Assembly (NCBI RefSeq): GCF_031143425.1
Contig: NC_090440.1
Coordinates: 1,265,777,123 to 1,265,841,122 of the forward strand
Direction: 5' to 3'
Origin: Pleurodeles waltl
Lineage: Eukaryota; Chordata; Amphibia; Caudata; Salamandridae
Length of the DNA: 64,000 nucleotides
The notes under the pieces were generated by a model that was not told the origin of the DNA, ran no database searches, and saw nothing but the letters and a program-made list of their open reading frames with translations. Below, piece after piece: positions 35,951 to 46,400 of this stretch. A program made the position numbers and the translations under genes. Each line of letters starts with the position of its first letter. Positions within the stretch are counted from its first letter, which is position 1.

Positions 35951-37365
35951 TTTGTGTACGTACCATGATGACAATGTGTAATGGGGAATAAGTGTTCAAT
36001 GAAGCAGAGGAAACCTTAGAAATTGCTACCACATCCATGGACGACAGTAGGCACACAAATTATTAACTTCTGACTAATGGAGGTAATGATGAAATTTAAC
36101 AATTTAGAAATATTTCAAGGCACTGCACTTGGAATGGGTATCCTTCAACGTCTTTTACAATGATTCAACTTCGATGCTCCGAAGATGGTAATTTCAGTTC
36201 TAGCAGCAGATATTAAAGTTGCTGCGATCAATCTGTTGAATCTTGCGATCGAGGGGGCAGTCTGTGGTGAGGCTAGCCACTGCCTATAACAGCTCCTGCC
36301 ACACAGCACCCCTTAGTGGTATTGGCTAAGTATTCTGGTGTCCAAACATTTACTTTCAAAAACTGTAAGTGTTCATAGAAGGCATGTTCATGGAATATTA
36401 AATCTAGGAATAAACCAATTGGACTCCTTGTCTAATGTGTTGGTTTTCAGAAATGGAGGTATGATTAGGAAGGATGGCTCGGGAACATTTGTATTGTTCT
36501 GCTAGAGATGAAATTCTTGGGCCGACACAAGATGAACCAAAATGAAAGTGTTTATCAAGAATGCTTTCTTTACTTAAGGATGAAAGTCAGAGATTCAAAG
36601 ATGATCATATGCTGTTGCTGAATAGCGACAATATTCCTATGACCTGCAAAGCACCTTCTGGGAAAGCAAAGTGTTTGTGTTATCGGGGAGTAGAGGAGGG
36701 GGCCTATGGTTCCAAGCTAAAACTTAAGGAAATTGAGAGAAGCGTACCAACAGGAGTAGATTCTGTGGCTGTTTTTGAGTCAACACAGTAAACATCATCA
36801 GGTTTTCAGAAGGAAAAAAATTGACAGATTAAAAGCTGTGTCCTGATTCTGTGGGTGGTGGTGCATAGCTGTTCTGAGCTGGAGAAACAATTTCTCTGGT
36901 AAATACTGCTGAAAAAATGAGACTCCTCCATGCCAACAGGTAGGATGACCCCTTAGTGGGCAGCGTACAACTTCTTGAAGGGATAAATGGGTTCAGTCAC
37001 AAAAGAAAAAGCAATAGCAGGCCTGTGATGCACTTTTATATCAAAGCTGCAGGCATGCTATGCTGAACTGATCAGAGTGTGTCTACCTTTCACCGACAGT
37101 TGCAGGTAAACCGCTTAACCATGTACTTAAAGGTATTGCAATTGTTTCCTATGAAATATGGAAATTCCAAGTAAGTAGGTGTCATAAACTAGCAGTAAGT
37201 TGCTGGCCTTTTTGAACACCAACTTGCTATTTCTAATTTAATGGCTTATTTACATCCTGAGATGGAAACTACACTCACCCAGTATGACCCCAGAGAAATG
37301 AGTAGCATTGATTTCTGATACTGGATTGGGTGACGTCATGCTTCCTGGGCATGTTCCCAAAATGA
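35951..37365 (+). pseudogene. 18S rRNA pseudogene, 3' part
   Basis: Resumes at the base where the 5' part stopped (equivalent of GCCGTGCCTACCATGGTGACC). Readable landmarks in order: 'GCTACCACATCCA' near 36020; 'ATATTAAAGTTGCTGC' near 36210 (almost exact); 'TTTACTTT.AAAAA' near 36350; 'GTTGGTTTTC' near 36440; 'GAGATGAAATTCTTGG' near 36505; 'AAGAATG', 'GAAAGTCAGAG' and 'TCAAAGATGATCA' near 36560-36610; 'GTTCCAAGCTAAAACTTAA' near 36710; 'TTTGAGTCAACAC' near 36775; 'TTGACAGATT' and 'TGTGGGTGGTGGTGCAT' near 36820-36870; 'CAACTTCTTGAAGGGA' near 36970; 'CCTGTGATGC' near 37020; and the CACACCGCC region near 37215. The far 3' end (about 37365) is fuzzy. The two parts sum to about 1.75 kb, close to a whole 18S. 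The 76-codon ORF at 36561-36791 is a chance ORF inside it. Confidence 0.85.
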
Positions 37366-37750
37366 CCAAGTTTCACGCAATGGAGGACCAGCCTAACCCT
37401 CACTCAGGGTAGCCTAGATGGGAAGGAACCAGGTCCCCTCTTGAGACACCATCCAAAGCCCACATGTCAATTTGAGGGGTGCAAGGTATGTTGATCTGAT
37501 GAAGAATGCAAACCAGGCTTTTTAATGGCACCTCTCTCAGTGAGTGAGGCCAAGACCACTGGCCTGTGTTGGGCTGACAACTAAGCAAGTGATTCCTGTT
37601 GCACAGGGGTTGATCCCTAGCTCATGCCATCCATTACAGATAGGGGATGCTTAGTGTTCAGGTTGGGTGTCTGTCTGTTGTTGCCAGGTAACTCATTGCT
37701 CTGTCTAGTTTTACAGACAGGCATTTTATGACTCATGTTAAAGTGGCATG
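37366..37750 (+). other. ITS1-like spacer of the fossil rDNA unit
   Basis: About 385 bp lie between the end of the 18S match and the 5.8S match, the position and approximate size expected of ITS1. Spacers are not conserved enough to be recognised by sequence, so this call rests only on position. Confidence 0.45.
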
Positions 37751-37815
37751 TGACAATAAGGTGTTGACCACTCGGCTCATGCTTCAGAGAAGAAAGCACC
37801 TAGCTGCAATAGTAA
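37751..37815 (+). pseudogene. 5.8S rRNA pseudogene, 5' fragment
   Basis: 'TGACAATAAGGTGTTGACCA' followed by 'CTCGGCTCATGCTTC', 'GAGAAGAAAGCACCTAGCTGC' lines up without large gaps against the first ~65 nt of vertebrate 5.8S (CGACTCTTAGCGGTGGATCA, CTCGGCTCGTGCGTC, GATGAAGAACGCAGCTAGCTGC), about 70% by eye. The exact ACTCGGCTC and CTAGCTGC blocks are the strongest evidence. The match fades after a small hairpin (37808-37830), so the rest of 5.8S is lost or unrecognisable. Same strand as the 18S pseudogene. Confidence 0.7.
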
Positions 37816-37899
37816 ACCCTTTACTATTTGGGGGTTAATTGTTGAGGAAAAAAGTGATTCTTGGATAGACCAAGTAAGTACAATGAACTGCAGACACCA

Positions 37900-38600
37900 G
37901 CTCAGAGGAGTTCCAGTGAGAGGTCAGTGAAACCTGCATGGATGCCAGGGACCTGATTCCCCATATAGGGCTCAAACACTGGATAGAGCTAACTTCTCTA
38001 CTCAGAGTTAGGTGCCCCCAGAGCAGGGAGGTGTCTTGTGCTCCTCCAAGCCAACTTACTCAAGGACGTCCCTGTGAAAGATTGGCGAAGCCTACAGGGG
38101 TGCCTCAGCCTTAGTCATCTCAGCTACTGTTGCACAGTACACAGCCACCTTCTTTTCCCAGGGTAACGTGTTGACAGACTAGGTAGTTGTCTCAAGGTGA
38201 TCCAGGCAGACTACCTCAAAGAAGCCACAGTGAGAAATCAGTGAATCCCACATGGAATCATAGGGCCTTGCCCCTCACGTCAGAGGTCCAGGCACTGGTC
38301 AGAGCCTCCTCTCCTTCCTAAGGCAGGGTGCCGCCAGACCACAAAGGGCTTGTGTGCTTCTCCGGTCAAACCACGCAAAGAAGCCCCAGTGAGAGGCTTG
38401 TGAATTCACAGCAGAGGCCTGGAGCCTGGCTCTCTGACTGGGCACCAGCTACAGTTACTTTTGCTATCCAGGACAGTGTGATATCAGACCAGGGAGAAGT
38501 CTGGAGCTCAGTTCAGCTGAATCCCTTTAAGAACCCTCTAGGAGAGGTGTGTGAAGCCAGCTTGGAGCCTGTCTCCGAAGCTGTGACTCTAGGTTCAAGA
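37900..38600. repeat. Degenerate ~155-bp tandem repeats, about 5 units
   Basis: A phrase of the form 'agccccagtgagaggtcagtgaa..cc' recurs near 37909, 38066, 38222, 38383 and 38530 (spacing 157, 156, 161, 147). Between the copies, 'cccctcacgtcagaggtccaggcactgg' and 'ccatatagggctcaaacactgg' match at equivalent places. The units are old and diverged. No coding. Confidence 0.5.
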
Positions 38601-38653
38601 TTCATCCAAATGCATAGATCTGCTGAAAGTCCTAGCCATCCTTAATACTTCCT

Positions 38654-39315
38654 GGAGGTACTAGAAGGGTAATAACCCAAAAGGGAAGGAGCAAAAATGG
38701 GGAAGGAAGAGAGAAGATGGAAAAGGACCTGCTCTTGCAGGTCAGTATGTACAAACTACAGGTTGGAGCAGCGTGTGCTTAATAACTTTTCCCACACAAT
38801 ATCAGGTTTCTGAGGTAGTATGTCAAGCTAAGGCAAAAAAAATTAAAAAGAGGGATAGGTCAGCAGAAAGATAGTACCAATAGATAGCATAGTGAGACAT
38901 GAACCCCTAACAGCAACCACAAGCTTATCTGAATCTTAGGTGGACAAAGTGTTCATGAAAGCAGATGTTAACTAGTATACCAGCATTCTTCCTTAGGATG
39001 CCCAAGCATCAGAGACCAAGGATCAGATGGTTGTGTTCCAAAATACTGGCAGACAATTAAATAAAAACAACAAATACTAAGGAGGTACTAAAAGAGTGAT
39101 AATGCAATAGAGAAGGTGAGAAAATGGGGAAGAAGAGAGAAGACAAAAAGGACTTGCTCTTGCAGGTTGATATTGGCAAAATGCAGGTTGCATTAGCTTA
39201 GGCTTGTGGTTTTTCCCATGCCCTCACTCTCAGGTGGTATGTGAAGATAAGGCTAAATAGGTACAAGCACAGGTTGAGGTCATCAGGCTGGCAGTATTAA
39301 TAGATATTGGGCCTG
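38654..39315 (+). repeat. ~427-bp satellite, unit 1 and first part of unit 2
   Basis: Unit 1 runs from GGAGGTACTA at 38654 to 39080. Unit 2 starts with the same GGAGGTACTA at 39081 and continues through 'gagaagacaaaaaggac', 'cttgctcttgcaggt', 'tcccatgccctc' and 'gtattaatagata', where it is interrupted by a MITE and the L1. It continues after 48255. The last 7 bases (39309-39315) are the severed left tip of the MITE. Confidence 0.7.
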
Positions 39316-39336
39316 GGGCGTGGCCGGGCCACGAAA

Positions 39337-39348
39337 CAAGATGGCCGC
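39337..39348 (+). promoter_or_regulatory. YY1-like site in the L1 5'UTR
   Basis: CAAGATGGCCGC lies 22 bases inside the 5' end of the L1. It matches the YY1 binding consensus (CAARATGGCNGC-like). Mammalian L1 elements carry a YY1 site at almost the same place, where it helps position transcription at the first base. The 5'UTR around it is GC-rich with many CpGs. Function here is inferred. Confidence 0.6.
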
Positions 39349-40148
39349 TTAGAGCGAGAGCTCCGCGCCGAGGCGGTCCCGGAGGGGCGACGGGGGCGAG
39401 AAGACAGCCGGACAACACACCGGGTTTGGTGCCCCTCCACCCCTACAACAGCGGCGACACAGAACCATGTCCGGGGGCCCCGTAGGAGCGGGACGCAAGG
39501 CAGGAAACTCGCGATTCGCCCCAGGCCGATAAGGCCTGGAGAAAGGGGGCGGAGTCGCGTCTTCGGAAGACCGCGGACGGCGTGCCCGTAGCAGCAAGGA
39601 GCAAGCTGAACAGGCCGCAGGGACTGCGGGAGTCGTGACGACCCGCATCCATCTCCCTACAACGCCAACAAACACCCGTGGACCTTCCCTCCCCCCCCCC
39701 CACAGGGAGACGGGAAGACACAGCAAAGGGGTGCGGCTCCTTCGACAGCCGGGAGAGAAACCCAAAGAGAGGTAGGATCGAATCTCTTCAAAATAAGAAC
39801 GGCATCGCCGGAGGCAGAGGCACGACTTCTCCCCTCTTTTCCATCACAGAGTGACAACAAAAACCCTCCCGCTGAGATAATAACCTTTCTCCCTCCCCCT
39901 CCAGACAACTAATACTGAGGAGGGCGGAGGGGCACGACGGGAGGCACGTGGAGGCGAGGGGACGAGAGGGGTGAGCGACTGGGGGGGCACCGGGGACGAG
40001 GAGAGCCAGAGGGAGCCAAGAGAACAGAGATACAGGAGAAGGGAGTGGACTGACACCAGTGTAAGCCACCGAACATCTATATTTTTATCGGAATCTACGG
40101 AGGGAATCTCGGGCCCCACGTGGTCAGACTCTGTAGACAATTGAGGCG

Positions 40149-41291
40149 ATGCCCGGCAACAAACCGAACCATAAACCTGTCAGCAAGCCTGCACGACAAC
40201 TATTATTCTCAGAAGCGCTACAACACAAACGCCTAACCCCCACGAAGATAAACCCTCAAACATCGCCACCTTTAAACGAATTCACCACGATGCCTGATAA
40301 AGATCAATCCACGACTATGGACAGGATACTACAAGAGATCACCACCGTCAGCCGCCGCATAGAGGGGATGGACGCCTCTATAACTTCATTGACACTAGAA
40401 ACCAAATCCATGCGATCTGACATTGCCGGCTTCCAATCTAGAGTGACAGGGCTAGAACAACGCATGGGATCACTAGAGACGCAGATCAACACGTCTCAGG
40501 TGCGAGAACAAGACTTCATCTACCTCAGGAGCAAACTAACGGACATGGAGGACAGGAGCCGGAGAGACAATATCCGCATACTTGGGATCCCGGAAAACGA
40601 AGAAGGCTCGGATATGCAGACTTTTCTGACCTCCACTCTTCCAAAAATGATTTCATTGGACTTTGACCCGCCGCTAGAATTCCAACGGGCACACAGGATA
40701 GGCCCAAAACGTTCTGACAACTCCTCAAGGCCCCGCCCAATCATCGCATGCTTGCTGCGGCATAATCAAACCCGACAAATACTCCAAGTAGCACGCAACC
40801 ACGGCCCTTTCCGAATAGACCAGCACGAGATCCGAATAACCGCCGATTACTCCAAGGAAACCAACGAACGTAGAAAGGCTTTCCTAGCCCTACGACCCCG
40901 GCTTCGCAAACTAGAGATGAAATACGGTCTCTTTGACCCTGCAAGAATGTGGGTTACAAAAAATGGAGTATCCAAGGACTTTTATAACCCCGACGAATTG
41001 AGACTCTTCCTTGACTCTTTCCAATCCCAGCCTATGGACTCTTACAACACAGACAGTGAGCATGACATTGTAGGAGGCAGTGATAGGGCCGAAACCCCCC
41101 ACTCGGGAATAGAAAAGGTGAAGACGGCTCTACACGACACCGGAGCCAGTCATAGAGGTAGAGACATGGAGAGACTAACTAGATCATATGATGACAGGGG
41201 TCAGATTTTACACGCAGTAGTAACCCACACCCAATTATCGGAAAGAGACAAATCCCGCTCCCCTTTAAAGCCTACAACTGGGTCTTCTTGA
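40149..41291 (+). CDS. L1 ORF1 protein (RNA-binding nucleic-acid chaperone)
   Basis: 380 residues from the ATG at 40149; in family members ORF1p trimerises on L1 RNA to form the cytoplasmic ribonucleoprotein that carries ORF2p. Residues 1-55 are basic and disordered. About 57-135 is a heptad-rich coiled coil ('MDRILQEITTVSRRIEGM', 'MGSLETQI'). The RRM starts at about 135 with 'DRSRRDNIRILGIPE', the hallmark of Transposase_22 proteins, followed by 'FQRAHRIGPKR'. The C-terminal domain (about 205-300) has 'ITADYSKETNERRKAF', matching the conserved basic RNA-binding helix of mammalian ORF1p. The last ~80 residues are acidic then basic, and longer than in human ORF1p. No stop or frameshift interrupts it. 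The UGA stop is followed within 6 bases by AAGGTAACG, a possible weak splice donor. Confidence 0.93.
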   Translation: MPGNKPNHKPVSKPARQLLFSEALQHKRLTPTKINPQTSPPLNEFTTMPDKDQSTTMDRILQEITTVSRRIEGMDASITSLTLETKSMRSDIAGFQSRVTGLEQRMGSLETQINTSQVREQDFIYLRSKLTDMEDRSRRDNIRILGIPENEEGSDMQTFLTSTLPKMISLDFDPPLEFQRAHRIGPKRSDNSSRPRPIIACLLRHNQTRQILQVARNHGPFRIDQHEIRITADYSKETNERRKAFLALRPRLRKLEMKYGLFDPARMWVTKNGVSKDFYNPDELRLFLDSFQSQPMDSYNTDSEHDIVGGSDRAETPHSGIEKVKTALHDTGASHRGRDMERLTRSYDDRGQILHAVVTHTQLSERDKSRSPLKPTTGSS

Positions 41292-43426
41292 GAAGGTAAC
41301 GCGACAAGACGACTTATGGGACTATCGTCAGAGAGTCGAAAATAACAACTATAGACTCCGCGGAAGGATGAGTACCTTTCCAGATCATATGTGTATTACT
41401 ATTGTAATTGTCTAAGACTGCTAGTATCAATGTTAAAACCAGACACATGAAAAATATATGCTCTTTATGACTAGAGCCGAGGCCCTATAATGGAAACTAC
41501 CAGTAAATCGTTATTTGCCCTCAGTATACAACAGATGATGATTACTAGAACAGGGATCAGACCCCACCAACTCACTGTAGGTTTAATAAGGGCCCGGTCC
41601 CGACCCTATAACCCTATAACAAGGTAACAAGGTAACAGGGGCATTAAACAGATAACGAAAATAAACACTAATTAACTATCATGGAACTTACCTTACATTG
41701 AACACACTACAAAGTATCTCATGGTAGTAAACAACAAAGTATGTGAAACTTTCCTAATACACACCACACTCGACCAGCGCCGACATTAGAACCGTTTAGC
41801 CCCCATTATCACCCCAAGGGATGGGACTAGACAACGTAAAGATAAATTAATCCCAATTCAGGGACACACAATACGATATAACCTGAAACATATCAAAGCT
41901 CCCACTACTTGACTTTACCTTATTCTACAATAAGAAACTGGGGAAAAAAAAAAAAAAAATAGAACACGAGGACATAATACAACATAATACCGCATAACAA
42001 AGCGAAATATTATGACATTCTATACTGCCACTCCACACCACATTATAACATCACAATGTAAATTATAAACTATTAGCTATTCTTTTCCCCAGATGTTCGT
42101 AGCTACCCCCATCCTAATCATTATTACTATCTTAAACTATCACCAACAACAGAACGACTATGATGGTGGCACATACCAAGTAAGACCTTAGTAGGTCAGT
42201 ATTATGATGTAATAATACACGGCAAGGAGTTAGTAATAGGATGAGATACGCACTATCCTCGCGTAACCCGGGGCTCAGCTACACTCATTACCTATCCTAC
42301 GATTAATAGAGAGACGTTTGGCATAATGGCTCCTAACATGATAATGTGATAAGATGCCAGGATATGTTATGTTGATCAACCTAATATGTCATTGAACAGT
42401 TGTAAGGCGAGATGAGACGAGGCAGTGTTATAGTTGAAAAGAAATGCTCAGGAAGTATTATATTATATTGTATATTGGTATCTTTATGTACCCATGCATA
42501 CGCGAGAACTATAATACTCTGTTTGAGCTCTCTCCCCCCCCTCCTCTGCCCTGCCCCCCCCCCCTCCTCTCGCCAGCCGGTCTCGGTCTTTCTGTCTGCC
42601 CAGTCCCTACTTTAATTTACGACCCTATCTTATGAACTCTTAAACACCCTACGATACCATACAACATCAAATACTAGGCACAACATCCTAAACACCATAC
42701 CCCATCAACACCCGGCACCCCCTCCCTCCTCTCCAGCGCCGCTCAGGTACTATAGTTATTAACCGATCATTACTTCTGCCAATATACACTTTAGTTATAT
42801 AACTAATACACTAGCCACTAACCACCGATGAACAGACCCACTTCCCGATACATAAACATAAGCACTGCTGTGTGCCCCCCCCCGACCCCTCCTTATCACC
42901 GACATATCGATAACTGGCTGTCTGCTGTTTCCCCCCTTCGCCCCCCCCCGATCAAGACCGCCCGACGGCACGAGAGCTCCGAGAGAAATCGGTCCCGCCG
43001 TTTACAGACCTAACGAACGAAGGAGGTTGGACTCCTAACCTCCCTCATCCCTACCCTTCTCCACTTCTTCCCCCAAATTGCACGCTCTCTTGCTATACTC
43101 TCAATCTCAACTTCAGCACACGCATCCATCCCTTCCCCCCCTTCTCCCTCTTTTCTTCTCCCTCTCATTTCTCCTTGCCTTCTTTTTCCCTCATATTTCC
43201 CCTCCATTTGGCTCTCGTCCTACTTATATTACCTCTCTTCCTTCACCCTCTCCTCTCTCTTCTCTTTCTTCCCCAGAGGATTCCCTTGGCCTCCACCAGC
43301 TACTAACCCCCGTATAATATAAAATAAAATAAAATAAAACACCGTATCATATCGAAACACAACTCCCACTCTAACTACTAAGTCAATATCTCCCACAGGG
43401 TGCTTACCTACTCACAATTATCCAAT
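41292..43426 (+). other. L1 inter-ORF spacer (2.1 kb, non-coding)
   Basis: No long ORF. AT-rich first half, then C-rich tracts (42533-42576) and a long polypyrimidine tract (about 43100-43276) ending TTCTTCCCCAG at 43276. A second short CCCACAG follows at 43397. A 'TAAAATAAAATAAAATAAAA' microsatellite lies at 43319-43338. Mammalian L1s have only tens of bases here. The tract looks like a 3' splice site or an internal promoter/ribosome-entry region for ORF2. Confidence 0.7.
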
Positions 43427-46400
43427 ATGTCGAAGCCCCACCCTCAAGCGACGCGACCATTACGCATACTCTCTTGGAATGTACACGGCATGACGAGCTA
43501 TGTTAAGCGGAAAAAGATACTGTCCTATTTTCAATCCAAAAAAACAGATATAGCTCTGATTCAAGAGACACACCTTGACACTCTGGAATCCAGTAAACTT
43601 AAACGGGATTGGGTAGGGAGGGTTGCCTTCAGCTGCCGTCCAACGAGTCAGGAATCTGGAAGTAACGGACCCCGCAAATGTGGAGTGGCGATACTAGTGC
43701 GTAAATCCCTCCCGGTCACTATCATTAAAACCTGGAATGATACGGAAGGAAGGTATATATTTGCTAAATTAAAACTAGGGGACACTGTTTTATGCGTGGG
43801 ATCCGTTTACGCACCAACCGGCCCAAAACGCCCATTCCTTCTACAGCTAAATCGCCTCCTCACAGAAATCGGAACTACTCGATACATAATCGGGGGAGAT
43901 TGGAATCTCGTCCAAGACGCCATAATGGATAGGACAGGCCCTGTCGATGTATGTAACAATCACGACAGAGCGCTTCTGACAGACCTGACCACTGACGTCG
44001 GTCTGGTGGACTGCTGGAGAATACAACACCCGAAAGATAAGGAATATACTTTCTTATCCACCGTCCATGGCACCCAATCGCGTCTGGATTATTTCTTAGT
44101 ATCACACACTGTAATCCCTCATATACAAGACACCTGTATCCTAGACAGTGGGCTCTCAGATCACTCCCCAATACTAATCCGGATCCAGGTGGGACTCTCC
44201 TTCTCTGGTCGTAAACCATGGCGATTGGCTGTACACAGATATCGCTCTCCACAAGGGAAGGAACAATTAAAAGCTCATGTAACCACATACATGGCCGAGA
44301 ATTCAGGCACTGTATCCTCAAAAAGGATCCTATGGGCGGCAGCAAAAGCAACCCTAAGAGGGAATATGATGCGAGATGCAGCACTGGCCAACAAAGACAG
44401 AATAGCCCGCCAAACCACCTTAGAGACCACGATACGGGACCTCACTAAACAATATACCGCCCAACCATCCCCTAGGCTGCGACACGCCTTAGAACAGGCC
44501 CGCATGGCACACAATGAACTCTATACATCTCAGGCGGAATACGCACTGCAAAAATTGCGAGGCCGCCATTACGAACAAGGGGAAAAAGCAGGTCGCCTCC
44601 TAGCGGCGCAGCTCCGACAAAGAGAGGCAGCCTCTGCCATTGCGGCCATAACATCTTCTTCAGGAGCAGTGCTAACTCGCCCACAAGAAATTGTAAACGA
44701 GTTTGCCAAGTACTACCGACATTTGTACACTCCTGAAACAACGACAGATCAAACACAAATGAAGACATTCCTTGCCGCGGCCAATCTGCCCCGTCTGTCT
44801 GAGGCAGGCAGGGCCCTCTTGGACGGTAACATAAGCAAAGAAGAGATAACCCAAGTTATAACAAGCCTCCCCTACCATAAATCACCAGGAGAGGACGGAT
44901 TCCCTGCGGAATTCTATAAATGGGCTGGGGAGGAGGCAATAACCGCAGTACATGAAGCACTGACGGAAGCATGTCAAGAAGGCTCCCTGGGCGCTCTATC
45001 CAATAAAGCCACGATTGTCATCTTGCCTAAGCCAGGGAGAGACCCCCTTCTTTGCGGCAGTTACCGTCCTATCTCCCTTTTGAATGGGGATGTCAAACTC
45101 CTAGCCAGTGTTCTAGCAGCGCGGCTCCGCAAGGTGATACCATCGTTGATTCACAATACCCAAGTAGGATTTGTACCAGGCCGTACCTCCAGAAATCATA
45201 TGCGAACTCTTTGCCATACACTGTTAGAATCCATACAATTACCTGACGAAGCCCTAGCCCTGTCCCTAGACGCGGAGAAAGCATTCAACCGAATTGAGTG
45301 GCCCTACCTATTCACAACCATGAAGCATTTTGGCCTGGGGGAACAATTTATCTCTAAAGTACGTTTATTATATGACCACCCCACAGCACAGGTTAACTGT
45401 GGGGGCATCATGTCAGACCCATTCCCTATCGGAAGGGGCACACGCCAGGGATGCCCCTTGTCGCCACTTCTATTTTTATTGGCCATGGAACCCCTAGCTG
45501 CCACCATACGAAATTCTCACCAAATAAAAGGGATCCATATCACCGGGGGCATATCCAAAATATATCTCTACGCAGACGACATTCTGTTAACAATGTCCGA
45601 TCTAGAAACCTCGCTCCCAGCACTACTTTCCACTATAGAAGACTTTGCATCCCTATCCGGATATCGGGTAAACTGGGATAAAAGTGAGGCACTACCATTA
45701 TCCCGCATAACGACGAGGGCAACGATACATGGCCTTCAATTCAAATGGACCCCGACCCGCCTTAAATATTTAGGAACGTTTATTAACAGAGGTCTAGAAC
45801 ATATGGTCAGGGACAACATAGACCCCCTTATATTTAAAATGAAACAAGACTTTGCCAAATGGTCCCTACTAGGCCTGTCCATGTGGGGCAGGACACAGGC
45901 GGTCAGAATGGTCACCTTACCACGCTTCATATACGTGTTAGGCATGCTTCCCCTACAGATACCTCTTTCCTCACTCCGATTAATAGACGCATCCATAAGG
46001 GCCTTCGTCTGGGGCTCCTCACGCCCAAGACTGAAACCTGCAATAATACTGGCACGACGGCTCTACGGAGGATTAGGACTACCCTCGGTAGAACAATACT
46101 CTCTGGCCCTACAACTCTCACAGCTAATATATACGCTTCCGGATACAGCCGATCCACCGCAATGGGTGATTACAGAGAAACTCCTATATGGACAGTATAC
46201 GGAGATGGGAGGAACATACGCCGACCACGTTCCCTTAACTAACCCCATCCTCAAGGCTACAAACACAGCGTGGTGCAGAGCCCATCGACTACTAGGAGTA
46301 CACCCCTCCCTGCATACTCAGGCTCCCATAGCAGGGAATAAAAGCATTAAAATAGGAGGGACTATTCTCAGATGGCCCCAATGGTCCGACGCAGGTATCC

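Noticed and set aside
36561..36791. 76-codon ORF with no stops
   Set aside because: It lies within the 18S pseudogene and is explained by it.
28212..37365. Functional rRNA gene
   Set aside because: Divergence is far too high at positions that are invariant in 18S, and a transposon splits it.
37816..38650. 28S rRNA remnant downstream of 5.8S
   Set aside because: I looked for the conserved 28S 5' region and saw no convincing match; only degenerate tandem repeats are present.
43400..43426. Nine-codon N-terminal extension of L1 ORF2 starting with GTG
   Set aside because: Eukaryotic initiation should use the ATG at 43427; the extension directly follows a CCCACAG and has no conserved motif.
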